Numbered from the stretch's first letter, positions 16,684 to 25,164 are shown. The stretch: 51,026 nucleotides of DNA from DATAEY01 sp045805565 (GCA_045805565.1 JBJMKZ010000005.1:1-51026); one strand, 5' to 3'. Notes: generated by a model from the sequence alone, not told the origin. Program-made: numbers and translations.

Positions 16684-16905
16684 GTGTCCCAGTTCGCCCG
16701 GCTCCTCGCCGAGATCGTTCCCGAACAGCATCCCGACGTCGAGCCCACCAACCCGACGCCCTACCTGCTGCTGATGCTCTTCGGGTTCGTGGTGGGCGCG
16801 GTGGGTCACCTGGTCCGCTCGCGGACCCTCGTGGCGATCGGCGTACTGGCGGTCTTCATGGGGACCGTGCTGCTGCCGATCGGGATCTTCCTGGCCCGGT
16901 CTTGA
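16684..16905 (+). CDS. Small two-helix membrane protein, unknown function
   Basis: 73 residues. A short soluble N-terminus (SQFARLLAEIVPEQHPDVEP) precedes two hydrophobic helices, PYLLLMLFGFVVGAVGHLV and TLVAIGVLAVFMGTVLLPIG, joined by a basic turn RSRT. The coding call rests on clean frame use, a plausible -10 and hydrophobic periodicity. No family recognised. Followed 79 nt later by an acyl-CoA dehydrogenase gene in the same direction. Confidence 0.6.
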   Translation: MSQFARLLAEIVPEQHPDVEPTNPTPYLLLMLFGFVVGAVGHLVRSRTLVAIGVLAVFMGTVLLPIGIFLARS

Positions 16906-16984
16906 GACCGACTCCTGCTCACGCTGACATGATTTGGTCGCGTCGGCTCGTCGCACGCGGCGGCGCGATCTGACGCAGACCCCA

Positions 16985-18718
16985 ATGCCCGAGACCGTTA
17001 CCGCAGTCACCTCGTTCTCCAAGGCGCTGATGCTGGGCGAGATCCACGAGGAGCTGGTGTTCCCCTATCCGACGCCCGACGCGGCCGAGGCCGACAGGAT
17101 CCGCGAGCTCGTCTCCGGCTTCCGCCAGTACGCCGCCGAGCACGTGGACTCGCGGAAGATCGACCGCGATGCGTGGATCCCCGACCGGATCTACCGCGAC
17201 CTCGGCGAGCTCGGGCTGATGGGCCTCCACGTGCCGGAGGAGTACGGCGGGCAGGGCCTGTCGCAGACCGGGTACGCGCGCGTGTTCGAGGCCATCGGCC
17301 AAGTGAACGGGTCGCTCACGATCGGCATGGGCGTCCACCAGTCGATCGGGTTCAAGGGAATCTCGATGTTCGGCTCCGACGAGCAGAAGGAGCGCTTCCT
17401 GCCCGACCTGGCGGCGGGCCGCAAGCTGGCGGGCTTCGCGCTGACCGAGCCCAACGCCGGCTCCGACGCCTACCACCTCGAGTCCAGGGCCGTCCGCCAG
17501 CCCGACGGGTCGTGGATCCTCAACGGCGAGAAGCGCTGGATCGGGAACGGGGGGCGCGGCGACGTCTTCACCACCTTCGCGCGCGCCGAGGTCGACGGCA
17601 AGGAGAGCCACGTCGCGCTGATCGTGGAGAAGGGGATGAAGGGCTTCGAGGCGGGCGAGCCGTACGACACGATGGGGTTGCGGGGCAACAACCTCTGCCC
17701 CCTGTACTTCCACGACGTCCGGATTCCGGGCGAGAACGTCCTCGGGGAACCGGGCGAGGGGTTCCGGATCGCCATGCAGGTGCTCAACAACGGCCGCCTG
17801 GGCCTGGGCACCGGGTCGGTGGGATTGGCCAAGCGCCTCCTCGACATGACCATCGAGCACGTCACCCAACGCCGGCAGTTCGGCCAGCCGCTCGCCGACT
17901 TCGACATGGTGGAGGACAAGGTCGGGTGGATGGTGTCCTACCTGTTCGGGCTCGAGTCGCTCGCCTACCTGACCACCGGGCTGGTGGACGCCGGCATCGA
18001 GGACTACTCGGTCGAGTCGGCCATCGCCAAGGTGATCGGGACCGAGTTCGTGTGGTACCAGGCCAACCGGGCGATGCAGCTGAAGGGGGGCGCCGGATAC
18101 ATGCGCGATGAGCCCTACGAGCAGATCATGCGCGACATCCGGATCTTCCCGATCTTCGAGGGCGCCAACGACGTCCTGCGCTCGTTCATCGCTCTGTCCG
18201 TGCTCAAGCCCCTGGGCGACGAGCTGCGGCTCCTGACCGACTTCGACCTGTCGCGGCCCACCCAGCTGGTCGGCGCCTGGGCCAGCTACGTGGGGGGACG
18301 GGTCAAGCGCGAGGTCCTCCCCGACTCGATCACCCTCGCCCACGACGAGCTCTCGGACCTGGCGGCCACGGTGGGCGACCAGGTCAAGCGCCTGCGCGCC
18401 ACCGGGGAGGCGGCGCTGCGCCGGCACGGGCGGGAGATCACGCAACAGGGGATGACCCACAAGCGCCTGGCGTCGGCGCTGAGCGACGTCTACGCGCAGG
18501 TCGCCGTGCTGTCACGGGTGACGGCGATCTTCGAGGACCAGGGCGTCGAGGCGTCGGGCCAGGAGCGCTACATCGCGCAGACCTTCTGCGAGCGTGCACG
18601 CCGGCGCGTCGAGGCCCAGCTCGACAAGGTCGAGGGCAACGACGACGATCGGATGCACTCGATCGCCCGTCTCGCCTACAAGCGCGGCGCGTACGGATAC
18701 ACGCTATTCGACGACTAG
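16985..18718 (+). CDS. Acyl-CoA dehydrogenase, long (VLCAD/ACAD9-like) type
   Basis: 577 residues, longer than the ~390 of short/medium-chain enzymes because of a C-terminal helical extension after the dehydrogenase core. The FAD/substrate segment GFALTEPNAGSDAYHLES and the catalytic-base region IFPIFEGANDVLRS are visible; the glutamate in FEGAND is the expected base. It oxidises acyl-CoA to trans-2-enoyl-CoA in beta-oxidation. ATG 16985 was preferred because the N-terminus (PETVTAVTSFSKALMLGEIH) then looks like the family; an in-frame start at 16934 adds 17 mostly basic residues. No obvious Shine-Dalgarno. Separate from the second dehydrogenase at 27449. Confidence 0.9.
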   Translation: MPETVTAVTSFSKALMLGEIHEELVFPYPTPDAAEADRIRELVSGFRQYAAEHVDSRKIDRDAWIPDRIYRDLGELGLMGLHVPEEYGGQGLSQTGYARVFEAIGQVNGSLTIGMGVHQSIGFKGISMFGSDEQKERFLPDLAAGRKLAGFALTEPNAGSDAYHLESRAVRQPDGSWILNGEKRWIGNGGRGDVFTTFARAEVDGKESHVALIVEKGMKGFEAGEPYDTMGLRGNNLCPLYFHDVRIPGENVLGEPGEGFRIAMQVLNNGRLGLGTGSVGLAKRLLDMTIEHVTQRRQFGQPLADFDMVEDKVGWMVSYLFGLESLAYLTTGLVDAGIEDYSVESAIAKVIGTEFVWYQANRAMQLKGGAGYMRDEPYEQIMRDIRIFPIFEGANDVLRSFIALSVLKPLGDELRLLTDFDLSRPTQLVGAWASYVGGRVKREVLPDSITLAHDELSDLAATVGDQVKRLRATGEAALRRHGREITQQGMTHKRLASALSDVYAQVAVLSRVTAIFEDQGVEASGQERYIAQTFCERARRRVEAQLDKVEGNDDDRMHSIARLAYKRGAYGYTLFDD

Positions 18719-18820
18719 GACTGGCCGATCTGAGCGCGCTGCGAGGTCCGCCCAGGGCCGGGCGCAACGGCTCGCCGGCCATACCCGCGCAGCGCCGCTG
18801 CGACGACATGGCTCGCGGGG

Positions 18821-19510
18821 CTATGCGGGCGTCGAGTCGCCCCCGACGTGGTCGCCGTCCCCGGGCCCCCGCCGCGCGCGCTCGGCGCCCAGCACCTCGG
18901 TGTCGGCCAGGTGAGGCCGCTCGTCCGGGAGGTGGACCTCCCGGTTCGAGTGGCGATCGGCCGCCGGTTCGCGCTCCCGGGCGCGGGGGAGCGGCGGCTC
19001 GGGGCGATGGGCGGCGCGCACCCGGTTGCCGGCGTAGGCCAGCATGCCCGCGGCGCCGAGCGCGACGAAGATCCCCCAGTGCGTGCCGACCGAGACCCCC
19101 CGGCCAAGGTCCGGCTTGTCGAACAGCCGCCAGACGACCAGCAGCGACGCCCACGCGCCCGCCAGGGTGAGGACGGGACCGTCGCCACCGGGCAGGTGGA
19201 AGGCGCGGCGCTCGCCGCGGGCCAGCAGCAGGGCCAGCACTCCTACACACACCAGCAGGACCGCGGCCTCGACGAAGGAGAACACGAACAGGGCGCTCTT
19301 GGTGCCCGACGCGGTGGCGACCTGAAGCCTGCCGTTGACCACCGCCCGGACCGGAGCGCTGGTCGAGTACCACGGCAGGAACATGGTGGCGAACAGCCCG
19401 AGTGCCGCCACCCCGGCCATCCGCTGCTCGGGCGACAGCGCTCGCCACGCCGTGGCGATCCGGCGCGCCCCGGTAGCCGCGAGCTCGGTCGTGGGCGAGG
19501 AGCTCGCCAC
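18821..19510 (-). CDS. Four-helix membrane protein with polar C-terminal tail, unknown function
   Basis: 229 residues. After ~30 soluble residues four hydrophobic segments appear: MAGVAALGLFATMFLPWYS, LFVFSFVEAAVLLVCVGVLA, then VLTLAGAWASLLVVWRLF and HWGIFVALGAAGMLAYAGN. The last ~60 residues are charged and low-complexity (REREPAADRHSNRE), cytoplasmic and probably disordered. GTG 19510 lies 4 nt after the EVE gene's stop, so the two are co-transcribed. I recognise the general type from actinobacterial genomes but no function. Confidence 0.65.
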   Translation of the reverse strand: MASSSPTTELAATGARRIATAWRALSPEQRMAGVAALGLFATMFLPWYSTSAPVRAVVNGRLQVATASGTKSALFVFSFVEAAVLLVCVGVLALLLARGERRAFHLPGGDGPVLTLAGAWASLLVVWRLFDKPDLGRGVSVGTHWGIFVALGAAGMLAYAGNRVRAAHRPEPPLPRAREREPAADRHSNREVHLPDERPHLADTEVLGAERARRGPGDGDHVGGDSTPA

Positions 19511-19514
19511 CCGG

Positions 19515-19982
19515 CTAGGCCCGTGCGCCGGCGCGGGCCCCCATACGGTCGGCGAGCAGCGCGCAGTCGTGGGCGGACACCGGCCGGATCTGGCCCTGGA
19601 AGGCGAGCTTCCAGTGCTCGCGCGGCCACTTGCGGATGTGCTCGAGCTCGTCCACCAGCGTCTCCGCGGGCAGCCAGTCCGGCTCGTCGAGCACGACCTC
19701 GGGCTCGGTCGGGAAGCGCCAGGGATAGGCGTCGGCGCGTCCCGGCTTGCCCGGCCAGATCTGGCTGCGATCCTCGAACAGCTCGCCGACGACCCGGACG
19801 CTCGCCGCAAACGCCATCCGCCTGGTCAGATACAGGAAGATCTGGTCGCCCCGATCGATCTCGAGGGCGAAGTTGCGGCGGCGCTCCTTGAGCCCGATCA
19901 GCCGCAGGCCGCGCTCGAGCGTGGCGGCATAGTTCTCGGGCGATCCCGTGAGGATCCAGGCTCGCGACGGCTCCCTCGCCAT
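19515..19982 (-). CDS. EVE-domain protein
   Basis: 155 residues that fit the EVE domain, a PUA-like fold known to recognise modified bases in DNA or RNA. Characteristic segments are WILTGSPENYAATLERG at the N-terminus, then GDQIFLYLTRRMAFAASVRV and the later proline/tryptophan region AYPWRFPTEPEV. Stand-alone EVE proteins occur widely and are often linked to restriction or modified-base sensing, but no such genes are adjacent here. ATG 19982 is the start, with a TACAAT element 6 nt upstream (leaderless). Confidence 0.8.
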   Translation of the reverse strand: MAREPSRAWILTGSPENYAATLERGLRLIGLKERRRNFALEIDRGDQIFLYLTRRMAFAASVRVVGELFEDRSQIWPGKPGRADAYPWRFPTEPEVVLDEPDWLPAETLVDELEHIRKWPREHWKLAFQGQIRPVSAHDCALLADRMGARAGARA

Positions 19983-19988
19983 CGGCCG

Positions 19989-19994
19989 ATTGTA
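19989..19994 (-). promoter_or_regulatory. -10 element of a leaderless promoter (EVE gene)
   Basis: TACAAT on the minus strand ends 6 nt before ATG 19982. It is embedded in a short GGCCG/CGGCC inverted repeat. Confidence 0.6.
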
Positions 19995-20030
19995 CGGCCG
20001 GCCGTCCCGCCCCCGTCCGGACCGGCGCCG

Positions 20031-20474
20031 TCAGCTGATCGGTATGTCCTCCACCTCGACGGGCTCGCGCCGGCGCAGCTCGAGGCGCTCGAGGTACCAG
20101 TCGATCAGCGCGCGCAGCAGCAGGAGCAGCTCACGGACCAGCTCGGCCACGGCGCGCCGCAGCTCGGGCGGCACCAGCCCGCGACCGAGGTCCAGCAGCG
20201 CGAGGAGCGCCTGGGCCTCGAGGCTGCGCCCGTCCGCCTCCTCCGTCGCGGGGCTGGCGTAGCCGCTTGCCGGAGGACGTTGCGGCCCGGCCTGGGCGCC
20301 CGCGCGGCGCGCCTCGCCGCCGGCCTGCGCGATGACCCGTTCCGCCGCCTCCTGGGCCGCGCGCACGCGGCGATTGAGCTCCTCGAGCGGGTCCGGCTCG
20401 CCGGGGGCACCCGCGCCCGGGTCGCCACCCGGACCCGGATCGAACGAGGAGCGGTTATCCGGGGGCAAAACCAT
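20031..20474 (-). CDS. Protein of unknown function, helical C-terminus
   Basis: 147 residues. Residues 1-30 are Gly/Pro/Asp-rich (DPGPGGDPGAGAPGEPD). A heptad-like helix follows (LEELNRRVRAAQEAAERVIA), then an Ala/Pro linker and a Leu-rich amphipathic region (AVAELVRELLLLLRALIDWY). The last residues are acidic (VEVEDIPIS). ATG 20474 overlaps the end of the ArsA-like gene by 20 nt, so it is likely made with that ATPase and could be a peripheral membrane partner. No family recognised. Confidence 0.6.
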   Translation of the reverse strand: MVLPPDNRSSFDPGPGGDPGAGAPGEPDPLEELNRRVRAAQEAAERVIAQAGGEARRAGAQAGPQRPPASGYASPATEEADGRSLEAQALLALLDLGRGLVPPELRRAVAELVRELLLLLRALIDWYLERLELRRREPVEVEDIPIS

Positions 20475-21639
20475 GGTCGAGCGTGACCTGGAGGACGCCG
20501 TCGGCAAAGGCCGCGTGGGCGGGACGGTATTCGGCAAGCGCCGGCGGGAGCATGATCGTGCGCTTGTGGCCGTCGACGCGAACCACGAGCTCCGGGCCGA
20601 TCTTCTTCAGCGAGATCTCGCCCCGGCGCGCGAACGGCAGCTCGAGGCGCAGCCGGGCCTCTGCCTCGTCCACCTCGAGCTCGTGGGAGAGCGAGGTGTG
20701 GAGGACCGCGGCGGCGTCGCGATCCCCGAACACCGCGTCGCCGAGACGGTCGAGCATTGCCGGGCCCGCAACCTCGTGCTCGAAGTAGGGAGCCGGAAGC
20801 ACCGGCACGGGCGCGAAGGCCGAGTACACGCGCTCCAGGTGATCCTGCTGGCGATCGCGCCAGGCGCCGAAGTAGGTGCCGGCGACCGCGGCGGGGAAGA
20901 CGCGGTTCACCACCACCGCGTCGGTCAGGTAGCCGTAGAGGTTGAGGTAGGTGAAGGTGCGCATCGCCTCGCCGATGACCATCTTGTCGGGGTTGGTAAC
21001 GAGGCGGATGGTCGCCCGCGAGCGATCACGGAGAATCTCGTTCATCGCGATGAGGTTGTCCATCAGTCGCTGCACGTCCGCGAACACGGCCTCGCCCGGC
21101 AGCGAAACGTCGAGGACCGAGCGGGCCAGCGGCCGGGCCGCCGCCAGGAGCTGGCGCTCGTGGGGGAAGACCTTCTCCAGCCACCAGCGCGCGACGTCCG
21201 GGAACGAGAGGAGCCGCAGCGTCTCGCCCGTCGGCGCGCAGTCCACGACGACGGCGTCCCAGCGGTCGGACGCGTGATGGCGCTTGAGCTGCAGCAGCGA
21301 GAACAGCTCGTCCATGCCCGGCGGAACCGTCAGCTCCTCGGCCGTGATCCGGTTGACTCCGTGCTCGATCAGCAGCTCGCCCAGCCACCCCGACACCGCT
21401 GACCAGTGGCGCTCCATCTCGTCCTGGGCCTGGACCTGCTGGCCCCACAGGCGCCCCACGACCCGGGTGGGCTCGTTGCCGATCTCCGCCTCCAGCGCCT
21501 CCGAGAGCGAGTGCGCGGGGTCGGTGGAGAGCACGAGCGTGCGCAGGCCGTCGGAAGCGCAGCGCCGCGCCGTGGCGGCTGCCACCGAGGTCTTTCCCAC
21601 CCCTCCCTTGCCGGTGTAGAGGATCGTCCGTGGCGCCAT
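20455..21639 (-). CDS. ArsA/GET3-family ATPase with C-terminal HSP20-like domain
   Basis: 394 residues. The deviant Walker A GKGGVGKT (10-17), the aspartate in STDPAHSLSEAL and the switch region VVVDCAPTGETLRLL define the ArsA/GET3/MinD-type fold. The last ~90 residues (LRLELPFARRGEISLKK, later ADGVLQVTL) resemble the alpha-crystallin-like domain attached to many bacterial ArsA-like proteins. Without other ars genes an arsenite pump is unlikely; a chaperone or membrane-targeting ATPase is a better guess. ATG 21639 is chosen because TAGACT lies 7 nt upstream and the P-loop then starts at the usual distance. Confidence 0.85.
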   Translation of the reverse strand: MAPRTILYTGKGGVGKTSVAAATARRCASDGLRTLVLSTDPAHSLSEALEAEIGNEPTRVVGRLWGQQVQAQDEMERHWSAVSGWLGELLIEHGVNRITAEELTVPPGMDELFSLLQLKRHHASDRWDAVVVDCAPTGETLRLLSFPDVARWWLEKVFPHERQLLAAARPLARSVLDVSLPGEAVFADVQRLMDNLIAMNEILRDRSRATIRLVTNPDKMVIGEAMRTFTYLNLYGYLTDAVVVNRVFPAAVAGTYFGAWRDRQQDHLERVYSAFAPVPVLPAPYFEHEVAGPAMLDRLGDAVFGDRDAAAVLHTSLSHELEVDEAEARLRLELPFARRGEISLKKIGPELVVRVDGHKRTIMLPPALAEYRPAHAAFADGVLQVTLDHGFAPG

Positions 21640-21646
21640 CCGCGGC

Positions 21647-21652
21647 AGTCTA
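21647..21652 (-). promoter_or_regulatory. -10 element of a leaderless promoter (ArsA-like gene)
   Basis: TAGACT on the minus strand, 7 nt before ATG 21639; this decides the start over an in-frame ATG at 21663, which lies upstream of the -10. Confidence 0.6.
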
Positions 21653-21678
21653 GGCGCCGCCACGACGAGTCGGGACGC

Positions 21679-22893
21679 TCAGACCAGATGAGTTCCGGGC
21701 GGCAGCCGCCCCGGCCCGGCATAGCGCCGCAGGTAGTAGCTGAACCGCGCGGCCTTGGCGCAGTAGATGGCGACACGGGTTCGGCGGCACAGGCCGGCCA
21801 GGAAATCGCGCAGGAGCACGTGGTAGTTGACATCCGAGATCTCGCCGCGGTTGCTGTAGCGCGACCAATGTCCGATGTCGAACCCGGGAAGCGAGCGCCG
21901 GGCGTCGCGATCGCCGGCCGCGAACAGGGCGGCGGCATGGGCGTCGCCCAGCGAGTGCCAGGCGTCCCAGAGTCCGTTCAGCGCCTGGACGAACCCGTTG
22001 ATGACCCGGTAGCGCGGAGCGAAGCTGTACTCGGCGTAGTACGCGCCCCACCGGGAGGGGGCGCGGACGCCGAGTGGCGCCGGCAGATCGTAGAGCCGTA
22101 GCGCCTGGCGGATGGCGTCGGCGTAGCGACCGTCGTGCGTGCGCCGGAAGGCGGCGCTGAGCGCGACCAGCGCCGTGCCCTGGGATAGGCCACTCGTCCA
22201 GGGGGGCAGGCCGCGCCCGAACCGGAACAGGTACTCCCAGGTCAGCGCCGACCCGCGCATCGAGCCGAGCGCCAGGAGCTCGTTGACCATCGCCAGCCCC
22301 TGGCCGGCGTAGCCGTGGCGGAGCAGCGCCTGAGCGCGGCCCCAGTTGGCCAGGGCGTGGAACTGCAGCGCGTCACCGGGGACGTACTCGAGGAGCACGC
22401 GGCTGTGCCCTACGCGCACCCGCGAGCCCGGGGCGGGCACGCGCCTGGCCCTCGTCCACCAGACGGTGTTTCGCTCGAGCTGGGTGAAGGCGAGGTTCAG
22501 CCGGGAGGCGGTCAGCTGGCCTCGCTGGGCGAGCCAGCCCACGGTGCCGATCGCGTTCGTCTGCCCGGCCCGCAGGACACCGCCCAGGCGGTTGCGGGCC
22601 GCGAGCGCGTTCTCCCAGACGGCGAGCTTGGCGTCGTGCGTCGCCTGGCTGATCTGGCCGCTCGCCAGCAGCTGGGCGAGCTTGGCGCGGACCGCCCCGG
22701 GCGGGGGCGGGGGGGTGGAGTTGGAGCCAGGCGTCGGGGCGTCGGCCACGCTGGCCAGCGCCCGGACGGTGGTGTCGGGCACGAACGGGTCGTTCTCGGT
22801 GTGGACGCGCCCGTGGTCGAGCACCAGCACCGGCGACGCCGAGGCGCTCGCCGCAGGCCACAGGAGGAAAGCGGCCGCGCAGGCCAGGCGCAT
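21679..22893 (-). CDS. Secreted protein with D-glucuronyl C5-epimerase C-terminal domain
   Basis: 404 residues with a signal peptide (MRLACAAAFLLWPAASASA). The second half matches the C5-epimerase C-terminal fold: GDALQFHALANWGRAQALL, VINGFVQALNGLWDAWHSLG, and the closing LPGFDIGHWSRYSNRG with SDVNYH. In animals this domain converts glucuronate to iduronate in heparan-type chains; bacterial versions are known but poorly characterised. The middle region (TPPPPPGAVRAKLAQLLASG) looks like a linker plus helical segment. No other polysaccharide genes are in the window, so the substrate is open. Start chosen at ATG 22893 for the signal peptide. Confidence 0.78.
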   Translation of the reverse strand: MRLACAAAFLLWPAASASASPVLVLDHGRVHTENDPFVPDTTVRALASVADAPTPGSNSTPPPPPGAVRAKLAQLLASGQISQATHDAKLAVWENALAARNRLGGVLRAGQTNAIGTVGWLAQRGQLTASRLNLAFTQLERNTVWWTRARRVPAPGSRVRVGHSRVLLEYVPGDALQFHALANWGRAQALLRHGYAGQGLAMVNELLALGSMRGSALTWEYLFRFGRGLPPWTSGLSQGTALVALSAAFRRTHDGRYADAIRQALRLYDLPAPLGVRAPSRWGAYYAEYSFAPRYRVINGFVQALNGLWDAWHSLGDAHAAALFAAGDRDARRSLPGFDIGHWSRYSNRGEISDVNYHVLLRDFLAGLCRRTRVAIYCAKAARFSYYLRRYAGPGRLPPGTHLV

Positions 22894-22908
22894 CCGGCGC
22901 ACCGGCTG

Positions 22909-22918
22909 ATGGTACGCT
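22909..22918. promoter_or_regulatory. Overlapping divergent -10 elements
   Basis: TACCAT (minus, 22914-22909) for the epimerase-like gene and TACGCT (plus, 22913-22918) for the lipoprotein gene share the same TA base pairs, so RNA polymerase could use only one direction at a time. Confidence 0.45.
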
Positions 22919-22973
22919 CGCCGCTCGCGCGCCACCCTGGCCGCAATCCGGCTTGCAACCGAGGAAGGATCAC

Positions 22974-24065
22974 TTGTCGCCCCGGAACTACGTCTCACGC
23001 GGGTTTGTCGCACTTTTGCTGGGCTCTTTTGCACTCACGCTCGCGGCGTGCGGAGGCGAGGACCCCCAGAAGCTGATTGACGAGACGTTCAGCGCAGGCA
23101 AGAACGTCCACAGCGGAAAGGTGAGCGTGGGGTTGAGCGCTACCCCTCAGGGCTCGGCCCAGGCCTCGCAGCCGGTCTCGCTGAGGATCAACGGGCCCTT
23201 CGAGAGCCAGGGCAAGGGCAACCTGCCGAAGTTCGACCTGGGGCTTTCGGTGAGCACCAGCGGAAGGTCGTTCAGCGCCGCTGCGGTGTCGACCGGCCAG
23301 GCCGGGTTCGTCAAGCTCGGTGGAAGCGCCTACCAGCTGCGTGACGACATCTTCGCGATGCTCAAGCGCGCCTATTCACAGGCCCAGGCGCAGAAGGGCG
23401 GCAGCACGCAGACGACTCCAGCGGCGCTGGGCGTCACCCCGCGGACGTGGTTGCGGGACGCCAAGAACGAGGGCAGCGAGGACGTCGCCGGAACGGACAC
23501 CGCCCACGTGTCGGCCAAGATCGACGTGCCGAAGATGCTCGGGGATCTCAACCGCGCGCTGGCCAAGGTGCGCGCCAAGGGGCTCCCGCAGGCGAGTCAA
23601 CTGCCGCAGTCCATCACCCCGCAGCAGCAGAAGCGGATCAGCGACGCGATCAGGGGCGCGACGTTCGATTTCTGGACCGGCAAGGACGACAAGATCCTGC
23701 GCAGGCTGGTGATCAAGCTCAACTTCCGGGTTCCGCCCTCGGAGCAGGCCTCGGCGCGGGGAGTCACCGGCGGACGTCTCGCCTTCGACTTCCAGATCTC
23801 CGACCTCAACCGGCCGCAGCAGGTCAGCACCCCCGCCAACCCGAGGCCGTTCAACGAGCTCGGGCCCGCCGTGCGCTCGCTGGTTACCGGTGGCCAGGCC
23901 GGCGCCGGGGCGGGCGGGGCTCCCGGAGCCGGTGCGTCGGGAGCCGGAGCGCCCAGTGGCGGGGCGCCGAGTCCCGCCGCCCAGCAGGCCTACATACGCT
24001 GCATCCAGCAGGCCGGCGGCGACGTGGCCAAGGCACAGCGCTGCGCCGCCCTGGCCGGCCGCTGA
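22974..24065 (+). CDS. LppX/LprG-like lipoprotein
   Basis: 363 residues. A lipoprotein signal (GFVALLLGSFALTLAACGG) puts the acylated Cys right after the hydrophobic core. The body alternates beta-rich segments (KVSVGLSATPQGSAQASQPV, later FDLGLSVSTSGRSFSAAA) as in LppX/LprAFG-type lipoproteins, which carry lipids across the envelope. A Gly/Ala/Pro-rich stretch near residue 310 precedes a short C-terminal domain with two cysteines (YIRCIQQAGG, AQRCAALAG). TTG 22974 follows GAGGAAGGA at 22961-22969; an upstream TTG at 22953 lies before that site. Lipid carriage is inferred from fold resemblance only. Confidence 0.7.
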   Translation: MSPRNYVSRGFVALLLGSFALTLAACGGEDPQKLIDETFSAGKNVHSGKVSVGLSATPQGSAQASQPVSLRINGPFESQGKGNLPKFDLGLSVSTSGRSFSAAAVSTGQAGFVKLGGSAYQLRDDIFAMLKRAYSQAQAQKGGSTQTTPAALGVTPRTWLRDAKNEGSEDVAGTDTAHVSAKIDVPKMLGDLNRALAKVRAKGLPQASQLPQSITPQQQKRISDAIRGATFDFWTGKDDKILRRLVIKLNFRVPPSEQASARGVTGGRLAFDFQISDLNRPQQVSTPANPRPFNELGPAVRSLVTGGQAGAGAGGAPGAGASGAGAPSGGAPSPAAQQAYIRCIQQAGGDVAKAQRCAALAGR

Positions 24066-24071
24066 CCGGTA

Positions 24072-24099
24072 GGCGGCGGCCCCACCCGGAGCCGCCGCC
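24072..24099. terminator. Bidirectional terminator hairpin
   Basis: GGCGGCGGC and GCCGCCGCC pair (9 bp) over a 10-nt loop, exactly between the convergent lipoprotein (stop 24065) and aldo/keto reductase (stop 24103) genes. Confidence 0.75.
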
Positions 24100-24102
24100 T
24101 TC

Positions 24103-25107
24103 TCAGCCCGAGGCGCCCGTGGCGGCGGCCAGACCGAAGCCGGCGCGGTAGAGCTCGTCCACCCGACGCAGCTCCGACGCGTCGAGGTCGGGCACCTCGT
24201 CGCCGCCGGCCGCCGCCCACTCCTCGAGCTGGGCGACCGTGTTGACCGTGTGCACCACGCAGGCTATGCCCGGCTGGGCGAGGATCCATTTCATCGCCGC
24301 CTGGGCCGGCGTCCGGCGGCCGCCGCGGAGCAGGAAATCGAGCCGATCCACCTTCTGCAGCCCGTCTATCAGCCACTCGCGCGGGCGATGGCGGCGGTGG
24401 TCGTTACCGGTGAAGCTGGACGTCGGCGTCAGGTGGCCCTCCAGCAGCCCGCTGGAGGTCGGAACCCGCGCGATGACTCCGACGCCACGGCTCTCGGCCG
24501 CGCCCAGGAACTCCGATCCGGGTTCCTGCTCGAGGAGGTTGTAGACGGTCTGAAGCGACGCGATCGGCCGCTCATCGATAGCCCGCAGCCCCTCGTCCCT
24601 CCACCCGATCTTCGGCCCGAGCGCGACGCCGTAGTGGCGGAGCTTGCCCTCCTTGCGCAGCTCCTCCAGCGTCTCCCACAGCTCATCGCGCTCGAGCGCG
24701 TCCATCCGGGGGTTGTGCAGCTGGTAGAGATCGACGTAGTCGGTGCGCAGCCGTCGTAGGCTCGCCTCCAGCGCCCGCCGGGTGCGGCCGGCCGACCAGT
24801 CGTGCGGGCGTTCACCCTCCGCGTGGCCCTGGCGCTCGGAGTCCAGGACGTAGCCGAACTTGGTCGCGATCTGGATCGAATCGCGCCGAGCGCCGGCGCG
24901 CTGGAGCGCCGTTCCGACGATCTCCTCGTTGGCGCCCTGGCCGTAGGTGTCGCCGGTGTCGAACAGGGAGATTCCCAGCTCGAGCGCCCGCGCCACCAGC
25001 CGGTCCGGGTCCTCGTGCTCGCCCCACCAGTCGGAGCCGAGCGCCCAGGTGCCGAACGCGATCGCGGAGGTGTGGAGGTCGGTGTCGCCGAAACGCCGGA
25101 TCTGCAC
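24103..25107 (-). CDS. Aldo/keto reductase
   Basis: 334 residues, NAD(P)H-dependent TIM-barrel oxidoreductase. The catalytic tetrad is intact: D50 and Y55 (FDTGDTYGQG), K83 (IATKFGYV) and H131 (LYQLHNPR). The C-terminal cofactor region is in the usual place. Substrate unknown; members reduce aldehydes and ketones. GTG 25107 is supported by TACACT 7 nt upstream (leaderless) and by alignment of the first strand (VQIRRFGDTDLHTSAIAFGT). It is divergent from the Ca2+/H+ antiporter, with only 57 nt between the two start codons. Confidence 0.92.
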   Translation of the reverse strand: MQIRRFGDTDLHTSAIAFGTWALGSDWWGEHEDPDRLVARALELGISLFDTGDTYGQGANEEIVGTALQRAGARRDSIQIATKFGYVLDSERQGHAEGERPHDWSAGRTRRALEASLRRLRTDYVDLYQLHNPRMDALERDELWETLEELRKEGKLRHYGVALGPKIGWRDEGLRAIDERPIASLQTVYNLLEQEPGSEFLGAAESRGVGVIARVPTSSGLLEGHLTPTSSFTGNDHRRHRPREWLIDGLQKVDRLDFLLRGGRRTPAQAAMKWILAQPGIACVVHTVNTVAQLEEWAAAGGDEVPDLDASELRRVDELYRAGFGLAAATGASG

Positions 25108-25114
25108 CGCGGGA

Positions 25115-25156
25115 AGTGTAGAAGGGCGCCGGCACGCCCGGGCGCGGCCGTATTGT
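25115..25156. promoter_or_regulatory. Divergent leaderless promoters in a 57-nt region
   Basis: TACACT (minus, 25120-25115) lies 7 nt before GTG 25107, and TATTGT (plus, 25151-25156) lies 8 nt before ATG 25165. The two -10 elements are 30 nt apart, so their -35 regions interpenetrate. Confidence 0.55.
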
Positions 25157-25164
25157 TGCGCGCC

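Noticed and set aside
18719..18820. GCAGCGCCGCTGC palindrome as terminator between convergent genes
   Set aside because: The arms meet with a single central base, so it cannot fold into a stable hairpin without losing most of the stem.
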